Source: a virus
Length of the DNA stretch: 26,573 nucleotides
Virus record (IMG/VR): IMGVR_UViG_3300024980_000044
Location: 1-26,573 of that record
Strand: one strand, 5' to 3'
The notes beneath the pieces are model-generated. The model saw only the letters and a list, made by a program, of their open reading frames with translations, did no database searches and was not told the DNA's origin. Both the position numbers and the translations under genes were made by a program. Shown in pieces: positions 5,945 through 13,119 of this stretch (position 1 is the stretch's first letter; the number at the start of each line of letters is the position of its first letter).

Positions 5945-6643
5945 ATGGATCTAGCTTTTCAGGTAAAGAATACGACGGAAGCAGTTCAGAATCTGCCTTC
6001 CTTGCTAAGAGCCATTTACGAGCTCGTTACCACCCCAGGCGGAGCGGTATTACTTGTTCTACTCTTCCTAGGGCTTCTGGCTAATAGAGGATTCTTTTCG
6101 CGAGTGTTTGATATGTTTGAACATAAGGAAAGGCGAAGGCTGGAACAAATCAATGAATACGTATTGTCACATGACGCCGCTGATCCGGAGACGATTAAAG
6201 TTGTTAAAGACTTGCGGGATGCCCACTATTTTAAGGTGGCCACGGGTATTTATGCCGAGAATCGTACTCGTAGTGCATTTATCAAGCTGCATCAAACCTC
6301 TTCCCACTGCATTGCCTGGAAGCATATTGAGAGGGCTCGACCTTATATGGAAATTGCTGAAGACCAAACTATTACAATTCGTGACTTTAATTTCATTGAA
6401 AAGCTTGGTTATTGGTACAACCTATGTGTTGCCATCCTAAGCTTACTTTTTGCCGTGCTCTTAATAGTCGCGTTTTTATTATCAGACACTAAAAACATAA
6501 CATCGCTGGAAAGTAGTTTTGGAAGCTCTCTTTTTCTTCTGGTATTAGCAGTTGTTATGTTCATTGAAAATCTGCCAGTTCATGCAGCTAAGCGAATTGC
6601 CAACGAGTTGCAACGCTTGCGTGATTGTAGTTCAGCCAAGTAG
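5945..6643 (+). CDS. Three-TM membrane protein, unknown
   Basis: The 232-residue protein starts at ATG 5945 with only a weak AGAGAC ahead of it. One hydrophobic segment lies near the N-terminus (about 34-52, VLLVLLFLGLLANRGFF), followed by a charged soluble region (~55-150) with KERRRLEQINEYVL and a basic/acidic helix pattern. Two more segments lie near the C-terminus (about 158-178 and 190-207). I do not recognise a family. It is followed after 36 bp by another membrane protein gene on the same strand, and both sit between two copies of the same hairpin repeat. The place beside putAbiC and the kinase module suggests an accessory or defence role, which is inference only. Confidence 0.65.
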   Translation: MDLAFQVKNTTEAVQNLPSLLRAIYELVTTPGGAVLLVLLFLGLLANRGFFSRVFDMFEHKERRRLEQINEYVLSHDAADPETIKVVKDLRDAHYFKVATGIYAENRTRSAFIKLHQTSSHCIAWKHIERARPYMEIAEDQTITIRDFNFIEKLGYWYNLCVAILSLLFAVLLIVAFLLSDTKNITSLESSFGSSLFLLVLAVVMFIENLPVHAAKRIANELQRLRDCSSAK

Positions 6644-6679
6644 GTACGCATCACCTACCATTTTTCTAGCAGGAATCCT

Positions 6680-7399
6680 ATGGAATATATACCAATATTC
6701 TTAGCCTTTGCGTCGAGTATTATCGCGATCAGAGGAGACACTTGGGATAAAACACAAATTGGCATACGAAAGCTTACGGGACCAGGACGGAATACCCTCG
6801 CCCTAGTTGTTTGTGTATTGATCTATTCAATTTTTTCGACTTATGAACAACGTGACCAAAAGCAAGCTGAAGAACTTGAGAAGAAGAACCTTGGAAAGAT
6901 TATTGCCGTTGAAGTTGATCGAAGCCTTAAAAGCCTATTGTCCCCCTTTAAGCTTCTTTATATGGAAAACAAGGGGGGTGACTATATCCCCGAAGAAAAG
7001 ATTACTTTCGACATGATGCTTGATGACAACATGCTTAAAGCGGCGCAAAGCACATGCCTTCAGTTGCCCCCAAAATCTTTCATTTCATATTCAGAAAAAG
7101 GGGCGACTTGGGGATATTTTTTCCATAAAGACATTACGGCAGGTCTAGCTCGTCTTGACCAATTGATTGATCGGTATGCCATTAAAATGAATGCAGATAT
7201 TCTCGACGCAATTCATGATCTTCAGGCGAATGGCTATTTCAGCAGTTATGCAAAATCTTATGTGCCATGGGATCCCACCAAAAAAAAGAGCACTTTGAAC
7301 CCCTGTATGTTTGGCCAAGTTATCGGCTCGCATAAGGAGTATCTCACTATGCTGAAAAGAATCGAGTCTCTTAATCAGCCAGAGAAGCTTATTCGCTAG
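6680..7399 (+). CDS. Membrane-anchored protein, unknown, partner of preceding gene
   Basis: The 239-residue protein starts at ATG 6680 with AGGA 6 nt upstream. Two hydrophobic segments (about 4-17 and 37-54) are followed by a charged helix (YEQRDQKQAEELEKKN) and a ~170-residue soluble domain ending in KLIR. Two cysteines (in STCLQLP and NPCMFG) may be structural. I recognise no domain. The tandem order and 36-bp spacing suggest an operon with the three-TM gene. The soluble part could face the cytosol if the two segments form a hairpin. Its function is unknown. Confidence 0.65.
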   Translation: MEYIPIFLAFASSIIAIRGDTWDKTQIGIRKLTGPGRNTLALVVCVLIYSIFSTYEQRDQKQAEELEKKNLGKIIAVEVDRSLKSLLSPFKLLYMENKGGDYIPEEKITFDMMLDDNMLKAAQSTCLQLPPKSFISYSEKGATWGYFFHKDITAGLARLDQLIDRYAIKMNADILDAIHDLQANGYFSSYAKSYVPWDPTKKKSTLNPCMFGQVIGSHKEYLTMLKRIESLNQPEKLIR

Positions 7400-7404
7400 T
7401 TGGT

Positions 7405-7434
7405 TAGGTTTGGATGAGGTACGAAGCCCAACAC
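7405..7434. repeat. Hairpin dispersed repeat, copy 2 (degenerate)
   Basis: GAGGTACGAAGCCCAACACT matches the right half of the element at 5857-5890 closely, while the left arm (GGTTTGGAT) is decayed. It begins 6 bp after the second membrane-protein stop. Confidence 0.6.
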
Positions 7435-7440
7435 TTTGCG

Positions 7441-7763
7441 GCACCGATGCTACACATTGATTGATAGGATGCTACCGGAATCAATACCTAGGAAGCCAAA
7501 ATGAAAAGGCAAATATCAGCCCCGGTAGCGTTTTAAATAATAGCAGAATATAGAAGATGTTAGTAATTACTCAAGGCAAGCCAGCGCCTGCCTTGTTTCA
7601 AAACCATCATCCCGTATGACGTTCGCGGAATACGGGATAATCCGAGTCCTAAAATCCTGGATTCCGTAAGCTCCATCCAGGCTACCGGCTACCCTACGGA
7701 AATGTTCAAGCAAATCGCCCGGATGAAGATTGCTTTTTGTATTTGCTTGGATACAATGACGCT
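7441..7763. other. Gene-free gap rich in inverted repeats
   Basis: I see no convincing gene here. It holds a series of perfect inverted repeats: GCTACCGG/CCGGTAGC (7471-7478/7522-7529), CAAGGCA/TGCCTTG (7572-7578/7589-7595), ATCCCGTAT/ATACGGGAT (7609-7617/7630-7638) and CCTGGAT/ATCCAGG (7656-7662/7675-7681). The last two resemble dispersed 'cccggattccg...atccggg' repeats of gammaproteobacterial genomes. The CAAGGCA hairpin could terminate the membrane-gene transcript. Confidence 0.5.
7730..7757 (+). promoter_or_regulatory. Putative toxin-antitoxin promoter
   Basis: TTGCTT (7730-7735) and TACAAT (7752-7757) are 16 bp apart. Transcription would start about 7 bp downstream of the -10, at or beside the toxin ATG 7764, implying a leaderless or nearly leaderless toxin mRNA. 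Confidence 0.35.
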
Positions 7764-8057
7764 ATGAACTACATCGTTGAACAAACCGAAGCTTTCGCCA
7801 AGTGGCATTCTGCCTTACGTGATTTACGTGCCAAAACCGCGATAGCACGGCGCATCGACCGCGCTGAGCACGGCAATCTGGGCGATGTTAAGCCGGTAGG
7901 CGGCGATGTATCCGAAATGCGCGTTGATGTCGGAGCGGGGTATCGGGTTTACTTTACATTGCGCGGCGGCGTGGTCGTGGTGTTGCTCGCCGGTGGCGAC
8001 AAATCCACACAACAAGCCGACATTAAACGTGCTGTTGAACTTGCTAAGGAGATTTAA
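7764..8057 (+). CDS. higB: RelE/HigB-type toxin (addiction module killer protein)
   Basis: The 97-residue protein starts at ATG 7764 (MNYIVEQTEAFAKWH), the usual start of this family; an in-frame ATG at 7737 lies upstream of the predicted -10 box. The motifs SALRDLRAKTAIARRIDR, GDVKPVGGDVSEMRVDVGAGYRVYF and VVLLAGGDKSTQQADIKRA are typical of the Gp49-like/HigB branch of RelE/ParE toxins, which cut mRNA at the ribosome. The antitoxin gene follows after 3 bp. Toxin-first order is the HigBA norm. The pair lies between the repeat-rich gap and the phage late operon, on the opposite strand to the latter, and probably stabilises the prophage. Confidence 0.9.
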   Translation: MNYIVEQTEAFAKWHSALRDLRAKTAIARRIDRAEHGNLGDVKPVGGDVSEMRVDVGAGYRVYFTLRGGVVVVLLAGGDKSTQQADIKRAVELAKEI

Positions 8058-8060
8058 ATC

Positions 8061-8345
8061 ATGAGCGTAAAACTATTACCGTTTGATATGGCCAGTCTGC
8101 TCGATAGCGACGAGGCTATCAGTGAATACCTGTCCCAAGTACTTGATGACGGCGACAGCGACGAACTGCTCCGCGCTTTGGGTTACATCGCTAAAGCTAA
8201 AGGCATGGCGATGATTGCCAATGAGTCCGGCCTTGGGCGCGAAAGCCTGTACAAGGCGCTTTCCCCTGGTTCCAAACCGCGCTTTGACACGATTTTAAAG
8301 GTGATCAAGGCGCTTGGAGTTAAGCTGCATGTCGAGCCGGTTTAG
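8061..8345 (+). CDS. higA: HigA-type antitoxin with HTH domain
   Basis: The 94-residue protein starts at ATG 8061, with AAGGAG (8046-8051) inside the toxin's 3' end. The C-terminal half has an Xre-like helix-turn-helix: GMAMIANESGLGRESLYKALSPGSKPRFDTILKVIKALG. This is the pattern of the 'addiction module antidote' family that pairs with Gp49-like toxins. The N-terminal acidic region (LLDSDEAISEYLSQVLDDGDSDEL) probably binds the toxin. It should neutralise HigB and repress the shared promoter. Confidence 0.92.
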   Translation: MSVKLLPFDMASLLDSDEAISEYLSQVLDDGDSDELLRALGYIAKAKGMAMIANESGLGRESLYKALSPGSKPRFDTILKVIKALGVKLHVEPV

Positions 8346-8350
8346 GCCAA

Positions 8351-8383
8351 TAGGCGGGCATACCCTATCAGCACGCCCGCCTA
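8351..8383. terminator. 9-bp hairpin between antitoxin and late operon end
   Basis: TAGGCGGGC (8351-8359) and GCCCGCCTA (8375-8383) are perfect inverted repeats around a 15-nt loop. They lie exactly between the convergent ends of the antitoxin and methyltransferase genes. The following tracts are only moderately T-rich, so it may act as a bidirectional or Rho-assisted terminator. Confidence 0.5.
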
Positions 8384-8387
8384 TCGC

Positions 8388-9320
8388 TTATTTCTTCAGC
8401 CGCTCCACCGCTCCCTCAAATTCATCCACCCCCATCTCACACCCCGCAAACCTTCGCCCCTGCTCCTTGCAGGCGATCGCCGTCGAGCCGCTGCCAACAA
8501 AGGTATCCAGCACTACATCGCCAGGCTTTGAGCTGGCTTCGATGATATGCCGCATCAGATCCAGTGGTTTTTCGCAGGGATGCTTGCCCGGGTACCATTG
8601 CACCGGCTTAAAGTCCCAGACGTTGGTATAGGGCACGTGTTTGGTCACGGCAAAGTGCCGGCGCTGCTCTTTGATGGCTTTGTATTCCGCTTTCAGTTCT
8701 TCATAGGGTTTTAGCGTGCCGCCGAACACGCTATCCATCGTTTGGTAATGCGCCTGGCTGGGAAAGCTCCATTGCGATCGGTCGAACCAGTGCCCGGACA
8801 TTTGGCAGCCGCAGGCCTGGTCGATGCGCTTGCGGGAAATGCCGGCAGCGGTTCTGGCATCGTCCAGGTAACTGCGGATCGGTTCAAAGGCGAACGGTAG
8901 CTTTTTGCGGCTTTCGGCAAATAGGATGTGTTCGGTTTGCGGAAAGTAGCGGCGTAGCGATTCCTTGTTGCAGCCGTTATGTCGGCCGCTGGGCTTGCGC
9001 CAGATGACGTGGTTCAGCAGATCAAAACGCCTGCAGACCGTAATCTCCACTTGCGTGGCCAGGTGGGGCCCTGCAAACAGATACAAGGAGCCGGCCGGTT
9101 TTAGAACCCGGTGATATTCGATCAGGATTTCATCCAGCCAGGCGAAAAAATCGGCTTTGCTTTGCCATTGGTTGTCCCACGCTTCGCCTTTGACTTTGTA
9201 ATAGGGCGGATCGGTGGCGATCAGGTCTATGCTGTTGTCCGGCAGTTGCGCCAGCAGGGTTAAACAGTCGGTGTTATGTACGGTAATGCCGTTGTTTTGG
9301 TAGGTTCTCACGAGTTTCAC
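8388..9320 (-). CDS. Phage DNA N4/N6 methyltransferase (DPPY type)
   Basis: The protein has 310 residues if started at GTG 9320. GTG 9311 is an alternative with AAGAG 8 nt upstream. DPPY (37-40) comes before the SAM-binding FVGSGST (274-280), the order of beta-class N6-adenine/N4-cytosine methyltransferases. The middle (~130-240) is probably target recognition. Between lie FAGPHLATQVE and WRKPSGRHNGCNKESLRRYF. No endonuclease gene is adjacent, so it is probably an orphan enzyme protecting phage DNA from restriction. Its start overlaps the end of a Com-like gene by about 45 bp, and a stem covers the possible start codon, so Com may control translation as in phage Mu com-mom. It is the last gene of the late operon. 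Confidence 0.9.
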   Translation of the reverse strand: MKLVRTYQNNGITVHNTDCLTLLAQLPDNSIDLIATDPPYYKVKGEAWDNQWQSKADFFAWLDEILIEYHRVLKPAGSLYLFAGPHLATQVEITVCRRFDLLNHVIWRKPSGRHNGCNKESLRRYFPQTEHILFAESRKKLPFAFEPIRSYLDDARTAAGISRKRIDQACGCQMSGHWFDRSQWSFPSQAHYQTMDSVFGGTLKPYEELKAEYKAIKEQRRHFAVTKHVPYTNVWDFKPVQWYPGKHPCEKPLDLMRHIIEASSKPGDVVLDTFVGSGSTAIACKEQGRRFAGCEMGVDEFEGAVERLKK

Positions 9321-9468
9321 TCTTGCAATGACACTCGTGGTGTTCTGGTTTGGGGCTCTCGGCCCTCAAAAAGTTCAGTGTGCGGCAGCGCGGGCATTTA
9401 ATCTGCAAAGTTTGATAAATGCCGTCGCCCAGCTTTTTGCCGCAGGCTCCGCAGCGGATCTCGTCCAT
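9274..9468 (-). CDS. com: Com-like zinc-finger translational activator
   Basis: The 64-residue protein has CGAC (C6, C9) and CPRC (C25, C28) in the spacing of Mu Com, followed by LNFLRAESPKP and a His/Cys-rich tail (HHECHC). Mu Com is a small zinc-finger RNA-binding protein that opens a stem over the mom translation start. Here the gene overlaps the start of a methyltransferase gene in the same way. There is no clear RBS; its ATG lies 5 nt after the spike gene's stop, so it is probably translated by reinitiation. Confidence 0.88.
   Translation of the reverse strand: MDEIRCGACGKKLGDGIYQTLQIKCPRCRTLNFLRAESPKPEHHECHCKSETRENLPKQRHYRT
9309..9339 (-). promoter_or_regulatory. Stem over the methyltransferase start (Com-responsive candidate)
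   Basis: On the minus strand CACGAGT (9333-9339) pairs perfectly with ACTCGTG (9309-9315). The second arm contains GTG 9311, and the loop holds AAGAG and GTG 9320. This matches the role of the translation-inhibitor stem of Mu mom, which Com destabilises. The link to Com is inferred from position. Confidence 0.5.
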
Positions 9469-9473
9469 TGTTA

Positions 9474-10364
9474 TTAATCCGGCGGCGTGGTTTCGGTAAT
9501 GCCATCCAGCCGCGTTTTAACCGCTCCGGTATCGGTCCCGATCTGGGCAACCTGGGCGCTTTGGCTACAGGCCCCTACCGATGGGTGCGTGTGGTTTTGC
9601 AAAATGTTGCACAGATTAATCATCAACTGCATCAGCTCGGATAATTGCTTCAGTACGTTTTCATTGCTCGATCCGACCCAGCTAAGCGGAGCGATCGACC
9701 GGAACTTGGTTTTGCTGGCGATATTCAGATCGCCCAGCGCCGACAGGTCGAAGCGTTGGCCGCTGGTCAGCTGCATGCCCATGTTGGCGATGATCTTTTT
9801 AATGCCGCCGATGGTTTCGGTGTCGCCAGCGTCCACGGTCTTGTCGCTCTTGCCGTAATTGGCGCTGCGCTCGGTCGCGGTGCTGGTCTTTTTCAGGCTG
9901 CTGTCGGTCATGTTGCCGTCAGTAACCCGGGCATGGTTGCCGTTTTTGTCGATAGTCTGGTAGCTTTCCGCCGACTGTTGCAGGCGCATTTCGCCGCGCT
10001 CGACCGGAAACTGGCTGCGGCCGTGGGGCAGGATGCAGCGGATAAACGGCTTGTTCGGGCTGCCGTAGGCAAAGCCGATCTCCACCCAAGCACCGTTCTC
10101 AGGGAAAGCCGCCATGCCCATTTCATGGCCGGATACCGGCATCGGCAAAGCCAGATCCTTCAGCACCGGAAAAGCCGAATCCGGCTCGCCGTACTCGTCC
10201 AGAATCTGCACATCGACCGCATAAACGGGCCGGAACTCGTCGCACACTTCGCCGCCTTTGGGCGTTTCGCGCGCGGTGACCACCTCGGCAAAGCGGGGCA
10301 GGTGATAGCCGCCGGCCAGCTCAGGGTATGACGATTGAATCATGCGTTTTATGGCTTTTTCCAC
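9474..10364 (-). CDS. V: Baseplate spike protein V-like (OB-fold)
   Basis: The 296-residue protein has an N-terminal region with RFAEVVTARETPKGG, VDVQILDEYG and GAWVEIGFAYGSPNKPFIRCILPHG, the pattern of gpV/gp45/gp5-like OB domains of the central spike. A repetitive Thr/Asp-rich part follows, then a helix (NVLKQLSELMQLMINLCNILQNHTH). The C-terminal His pair in NHTHPS recalls metal-bound spike tips of P2 V-like proteins, although here the tail continues about 40 residues. It overlaps the upstream hub gene by 16 bp. It acts at the tip of the baseplate to pierce the outer membrane. Confidence 0.8.
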   Translation of the reverse strand: MEKAIKRMIQSSYPELAGGYHLPRFAEVVTARETPKGGEVCDEFRPVYAVDVQILDEYGEPDSAFPVLKDLALPMPVSGHEMGMAAFPENGAWVEIGFAYGSPNKPFIRCILPHGRSQFPVERGEMRLQQSAESYQTIDKNGNHARVTDGNMTDSSLKKTSTATERSANYGKSDKTVDAGDTETIGGIKKIIANMGMQLTSGQRFDLSALGDLNIASKTKFRSIAPLSWVGSSNENVLKQLSELMQLMINLCNILQNHTHPSVGACSQSAQVAQIGTDTGAVKTRLDGITETTPPD

Positions 10365-11044
10365 GTTACCCCCATTTGGTTGCCGCTAAAATCCACTTTG
10401 GTGACGATGTTGCCGTTTAGCTTTACGCCAGGGCGCAGTGCCGGTACCGCCACCAGTTTGGCGCTGTTGTTGGCCAGATGCTCGGTGAACATTTCGCCGC
10501 CCAGCTCGATAGGTTTGTCCGCCCAGCGCGAATCTTGCCAGCTGCCTGCATAAATAACGCCGTGGCCTTGTTGCTGCCAGATATAGTCCTGAATGCCGAA
10601 CACCCGGGCCATTGACTGCATGGCCTGATAGCCGTTGCCCAGGTTATAAAAGTTCGCCACCTTAAGGCTGCTGTAAGCGCCTTCGCCGACGCTAAAGGTC
10701 AGACCGGTTTTGCTGTGGATATCGCCGATCACTTCCTGCATGGTTACATGGCGCAAATCCAGCCGCAGCGGAGCGTACAGCACCGCCGACAGTTCCCGGC
10801 AAAACAGTTTTTGCCGCCGGTCCATCGTGTTGACGGATTCGATAAAGCCCAAAAACACCCGCTGCATGGTGTCGTGCGCGGCGTAACCCAAGGTAAACGA
10901 AACCAACTGTTTGGCCTGCACCGGCTTGTCTCCGGCATCGATTAAAAACTGCGCCCGGCCCGGCGAATCCAGATCTAGCAGCACCCGGTCTTCAATGACG
11001 GGGTACGCGGTGTTATTGATGTTGAGTTGGCGGTCTAGTTTCAT
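10349..11044 (-). CDS. Baseplate hub protein, D-like
   Basis: The 231-residue protein starts with a beta-rich region (MKLDRQLNINNTAYPVIEDRVLLDLDSPGRAQFLID). It contains RLDLRHVTMQEVIGDIHSKTGLTF and YQAMQSMARVFGIQDYIWQQQG, patterns seen in gpD/gp27-like hub proteins, where a domain binds the sheath-end tube and the spike trimer. It is shorter than P2 D (~390 residues), so only the core may be present. Its ATG is adjacent to the stop of the preceding baseplate gene (shared base at 11044), and it overlaps the spike gene, the expected hub partner. Confidence 0.65.
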   Translation of the reverse strand: MKLDRQLNINNTAYPVIEDRVLLDLDSPGRAQFLIDAGDKPVQAKQLVSFTLGYAAHDTMQRVFLGFIESVNTMDRRQKLFCRELSAVLYAPLRLDLRHVTMQEVIGDIHSKTGLTFSVGEGAYSSLKVANFYNLGNGYQAMQSMARVFGIQDYIWQQQGHGVIYAGSWQDSRWADKPIELGGEMFTEHLANNSAKLVAVPALRPGVKLNGNIVTKVDFSGNQMGVTWKKP

Positions 11045-11595
11045 CAGCCACCCAAAAACGCATCCAAGCCTTTCAGCTTTTGTTCAAAAGGCGTCAGTTC
11101 TACCGCCTGTTCCGTTACCGTAGCAGGGGCCGCTGCCCCAGCCGCCTGGCTATTTACCGGCGTGCCTTTCGGGGCTTGTTCGGCGACTTTCTTTTCCGCT
11201 TTTCTGGACTCTTTTTTTTCCGGTACCGAGTGATGCTCGGATAGCGTAAAACTGATGCTCCAGTCCTCGGTCGAGTCGTTTTCCTTAACCGACAGCGTCT
11301 CGTCAAAAAAGCCCTGGCGCATATTCATGGCGTTGGCGGTGGGGTTGACGATGTGGTAAATCACCTGCTCACCGGCCGCGTTTTTGGCTTCGGCCAGATT
11401 GACCAGCAGGCTTAAATCGTCGGCGTCGATGAAGCGGATCGTGGTTTGCACCTTGAGGGTTTTGCCCTTGTCGCCCTTTTGCGCTTTGGCGGTCGAAGAG
11501 CTGTTGCCGGACATGTCCTCGCTGGCAAACTTCAAGTCGATCGACACTTTCTGGTTATGACCGGGAATCTTGGTGCCGTTTAAATGAATGCTCAC
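11044..11595 (-). CDS. Baseplate complex protein
   Basis: The 183-residue protein begins MSIHLNGTKIPGHNQKVSIDLKFASEDMSG... in two blocks: a folded N-terminal domain (~1-125) with TTIRFIDADDLSLLVNLAEAK and WSISFTLSEHHSVPEKKE, and a low-complexity Ala/Lys/Glu linker with a short C-terminal helix (ELTPFEQKLKGLDAFLGG). I have seen this first block in proteins annotated 'baseplate complex protein' in P2-like phages of other Proteobacteria. It overlaps its upstream neighbour by 4 bp and abuts the hub gene, fitting a structural baseplate role. The linker suggests a tether to another component. Confidence 0.6.
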   Translation of the reverse strand: MSIHLNGTKIPGHNQKVSIDLKFASEDMSGNSSSTAKAQKGDKGKTLKVQTTIRFIDADDLSLLVNLAEAKNAAGEQVIYHIVNPTANAMNMRQGFFDETLSVKENDSTEDWSISFTLSEHHSVPEKKESRKAEKKVAEQAPKGTPVNSQAAGAAAPATVTEQAVELTPFEQKLKGLDAFLGG

Positions 11596-12311
11596 GCGAT
11601 AATCTCCTTTAATAGCGCCAGATCAGCCACGGAACCGGTAAACAGCATGATCGCGGTCAGCGTGTAACGGTGATCCGGCGTGTTTTGCAGCAGGGCGTTG
11701 GCGATATCGGCGTCGGCATAAAACCGCCAGCCGGCGCCGCCTGAAAAATTAGCCTTGGCAGCTGCAAGCGCTGCGGAAATGGCCGCATCGGCAGCGGTCT
11801 TTTGTGCTTGGTAAAGATCAAGGTTGGCAAGCGGGCCGTTTGCAGCAAACGCCGTGGCTTCGGCTTGCGCCTGCTCCATCAGTGCCGCTTTCCGTAGATC
11901 GGCAATAGCGCCAAGTCCTGACAGGTCCATCGTTTGCGCGGCGATCGCACCGGCGGCTTGAGGAAGGTTGAATTTGGTCGTTTCCAGATTAACCAGCGCC
12001 GCAGCCTTTCGGCCCAGCGCTGCAAACTCGCGTACCGGAAACACCGCATTTAATGTGGCGATATCGCCTGCAAAATCGGTCAGGTTGGACGCCGCGATCG
12101 CAATGCCCAGCGCCGCCGGTTCATTGCTCAGGGTTTTGGCAAGGGCGCTGGCCGCATTGGGGAAGCTCAGATAACGGTAATGGCCGGAACCCTCGCCGAC
12201 GCCATGCAGCCACGGATGCACCAGGCGTTTGGTAATGCTGCCGCCGGATTGGCCGTCCAGCGAGGCGGCATTGCCTAAAGGCGCGGTTATGGATAAGGGC
12301 GTCCAGGTCAT
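11592..12311 (-). CDS. Phage structural-region protein, unknown
   Basis: The 239-residue protein is very Ala-rich with long helices (for example ALGRKAAALVNLETT, AALMEQAQAEATAFAAN). An N-terminal stretch (VHPWLHGVGEGSGHYRYLSFPNAA) is beta-rich. I see no catalytic motif, signal peptide or membrane segment. It lies between the fibre assembly chaperone and baseplate proteins, with a 1-bp overlap at 12311 and a 4-bp overlap at 11592-11595. A role in tail or baseplate assembly is likely but not shown by the sequence. Confidence 0.7.
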   Translation of the reverse strand: MTWTPLSITAPLGNAASLDGQSGGSITKRLVHPWLHGVGEGSGHYRYLSFPNAASALAKTLSNEPAALGIAIAASNLTDFAGDIATLNAVFPVREFAALGRKAAALVNLETTKFNLPQAAGAIAAQTMDLSGLGAIADLRKAALMEQAQAEATAFAANGPLANLDLYQAQKTAADAAISAALAAAKANFSGGAGWRFYADADIANALLQNTPDHRYTLTAIMLFTGSVADLALLKEIIA

Positions 12312-13108
12312 TACGCTTCTGTGTAATCGGCAGGCCAGCCGGTGCTGAAATCATAATTGGCAGGGTCTGCACTTAATTCCAGCGCCGCTTTATGGGCATC
12401 GGCGGCGGCATAGATCGCCGCTTGCTGCTCCATGGCGGCCGGCAGCAGTTGCAGCGCCAAGGTGCCAGTCATAGGAACCCGAACTTCAGGTAGGCCTGGC
12501 TTGGTCAAGGTTCTCCATGGGTCCGCCAACAGTGGAGCTGAAAGATCGCCGCCAGCCGCCTGCACCATCATTGCTGCCAGCACCATGCCTTGCTGTTGGG
12601 TCAGGCTGAAGCCGTCGGAATGGAACCATAGAGCGCCGACGGGATAGCCGCCGGCCTTGGTACGACGGTCACGTTCAGATTCGATGAGCTGCCATTTTTC
12701 ATCTTTTGCCTTGTGCATCTGAATTGACGTTTTTGACGGATCAATCACCCATTCAGATCCAGTCCATGTATGAGATGAGCTAGGCATTGCTTGATCTGTT
12801 GCCAATATATCAGCAGGAGAAATACCAATTTCTTCAATGTTGACGACACTGCCATCAGCGGTGCTAAATAGTGGCACGCCTCGCCAGTCGGATCTTACTT
12901 GCCACTGGCCATAACCCTCGTTAGCAGGGGCGTTACCATCAGCATCGAGATAAACGGCGACCTCATGGATGGCGGTCACCGGCGGTTTGGTAAGTGTGGC
13001 AAACGCAGGAACAAGAACAACGTCTGGCTCCAGCGGAGATACGTCTGCTTGAGCCGCACTGATGACCTCTCCAGTTTGCTGATGATAGTTATAGATTGTA
13101 TTACTCAT
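12311..13108 (-). CDS. Tail fibre assembly chaperone with DUF4376-like C-terminus
   Basis: The 265-residue protein begins with MSNTIYNYHQQTGEVISAAQ, typical of tail fibre assembly proteins. It has WTGSEWVIDP in the middle and a C-terminal domain (~140-250) with ERDRRTKAGGYPVGALWFHSD and VPMTGTLALQLLPAAMEQQ, a pattern I know as DUF4376. It directly follows the collar fibre gene by 12 bp, the normal place of the fibre chaperone (P2 G-like). It probably helps the fibre trimerise. Codon and base use in the middle (12700-12900) is more AT-rich than around it, in keeping with the mosaic nature of fibre loci. Confidence 0.85.
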   Translation of the reverse strand: MSNTIYNYHQQTGEVISAAQADVSPLEPDVVLVPAFATLTKPPVTAIHEVAVYLDADGNAPANEGYGQWQVRSDWRGVPLFSTADGSVVNIEEIGISPADILATDQAMPSSSHTWTGSEWVIDPSKTSIQMHKAKDEKWQLIESERDRRTKAGGYPVGALWFHSDGFSLTQQQGMVLAAMMVQAAGGDLSAPLLADPWRTLTKPGLPEVRVPMTGTLALQLLPAAMEQQAAIYAAADAHKAALELSADPANYDFSTGWPADYTEA

Positions 13109-13119
13109 AGTGCCCTCGA

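Noticed and set aside
9645-10331. 228-codon plus-strand frame opposite the spike gene
   Set aside because: Composition typical of an antisense shadow of a GC-rich gene; no RBS, no domain, and the minus-strand V-like gene explains the sequence.
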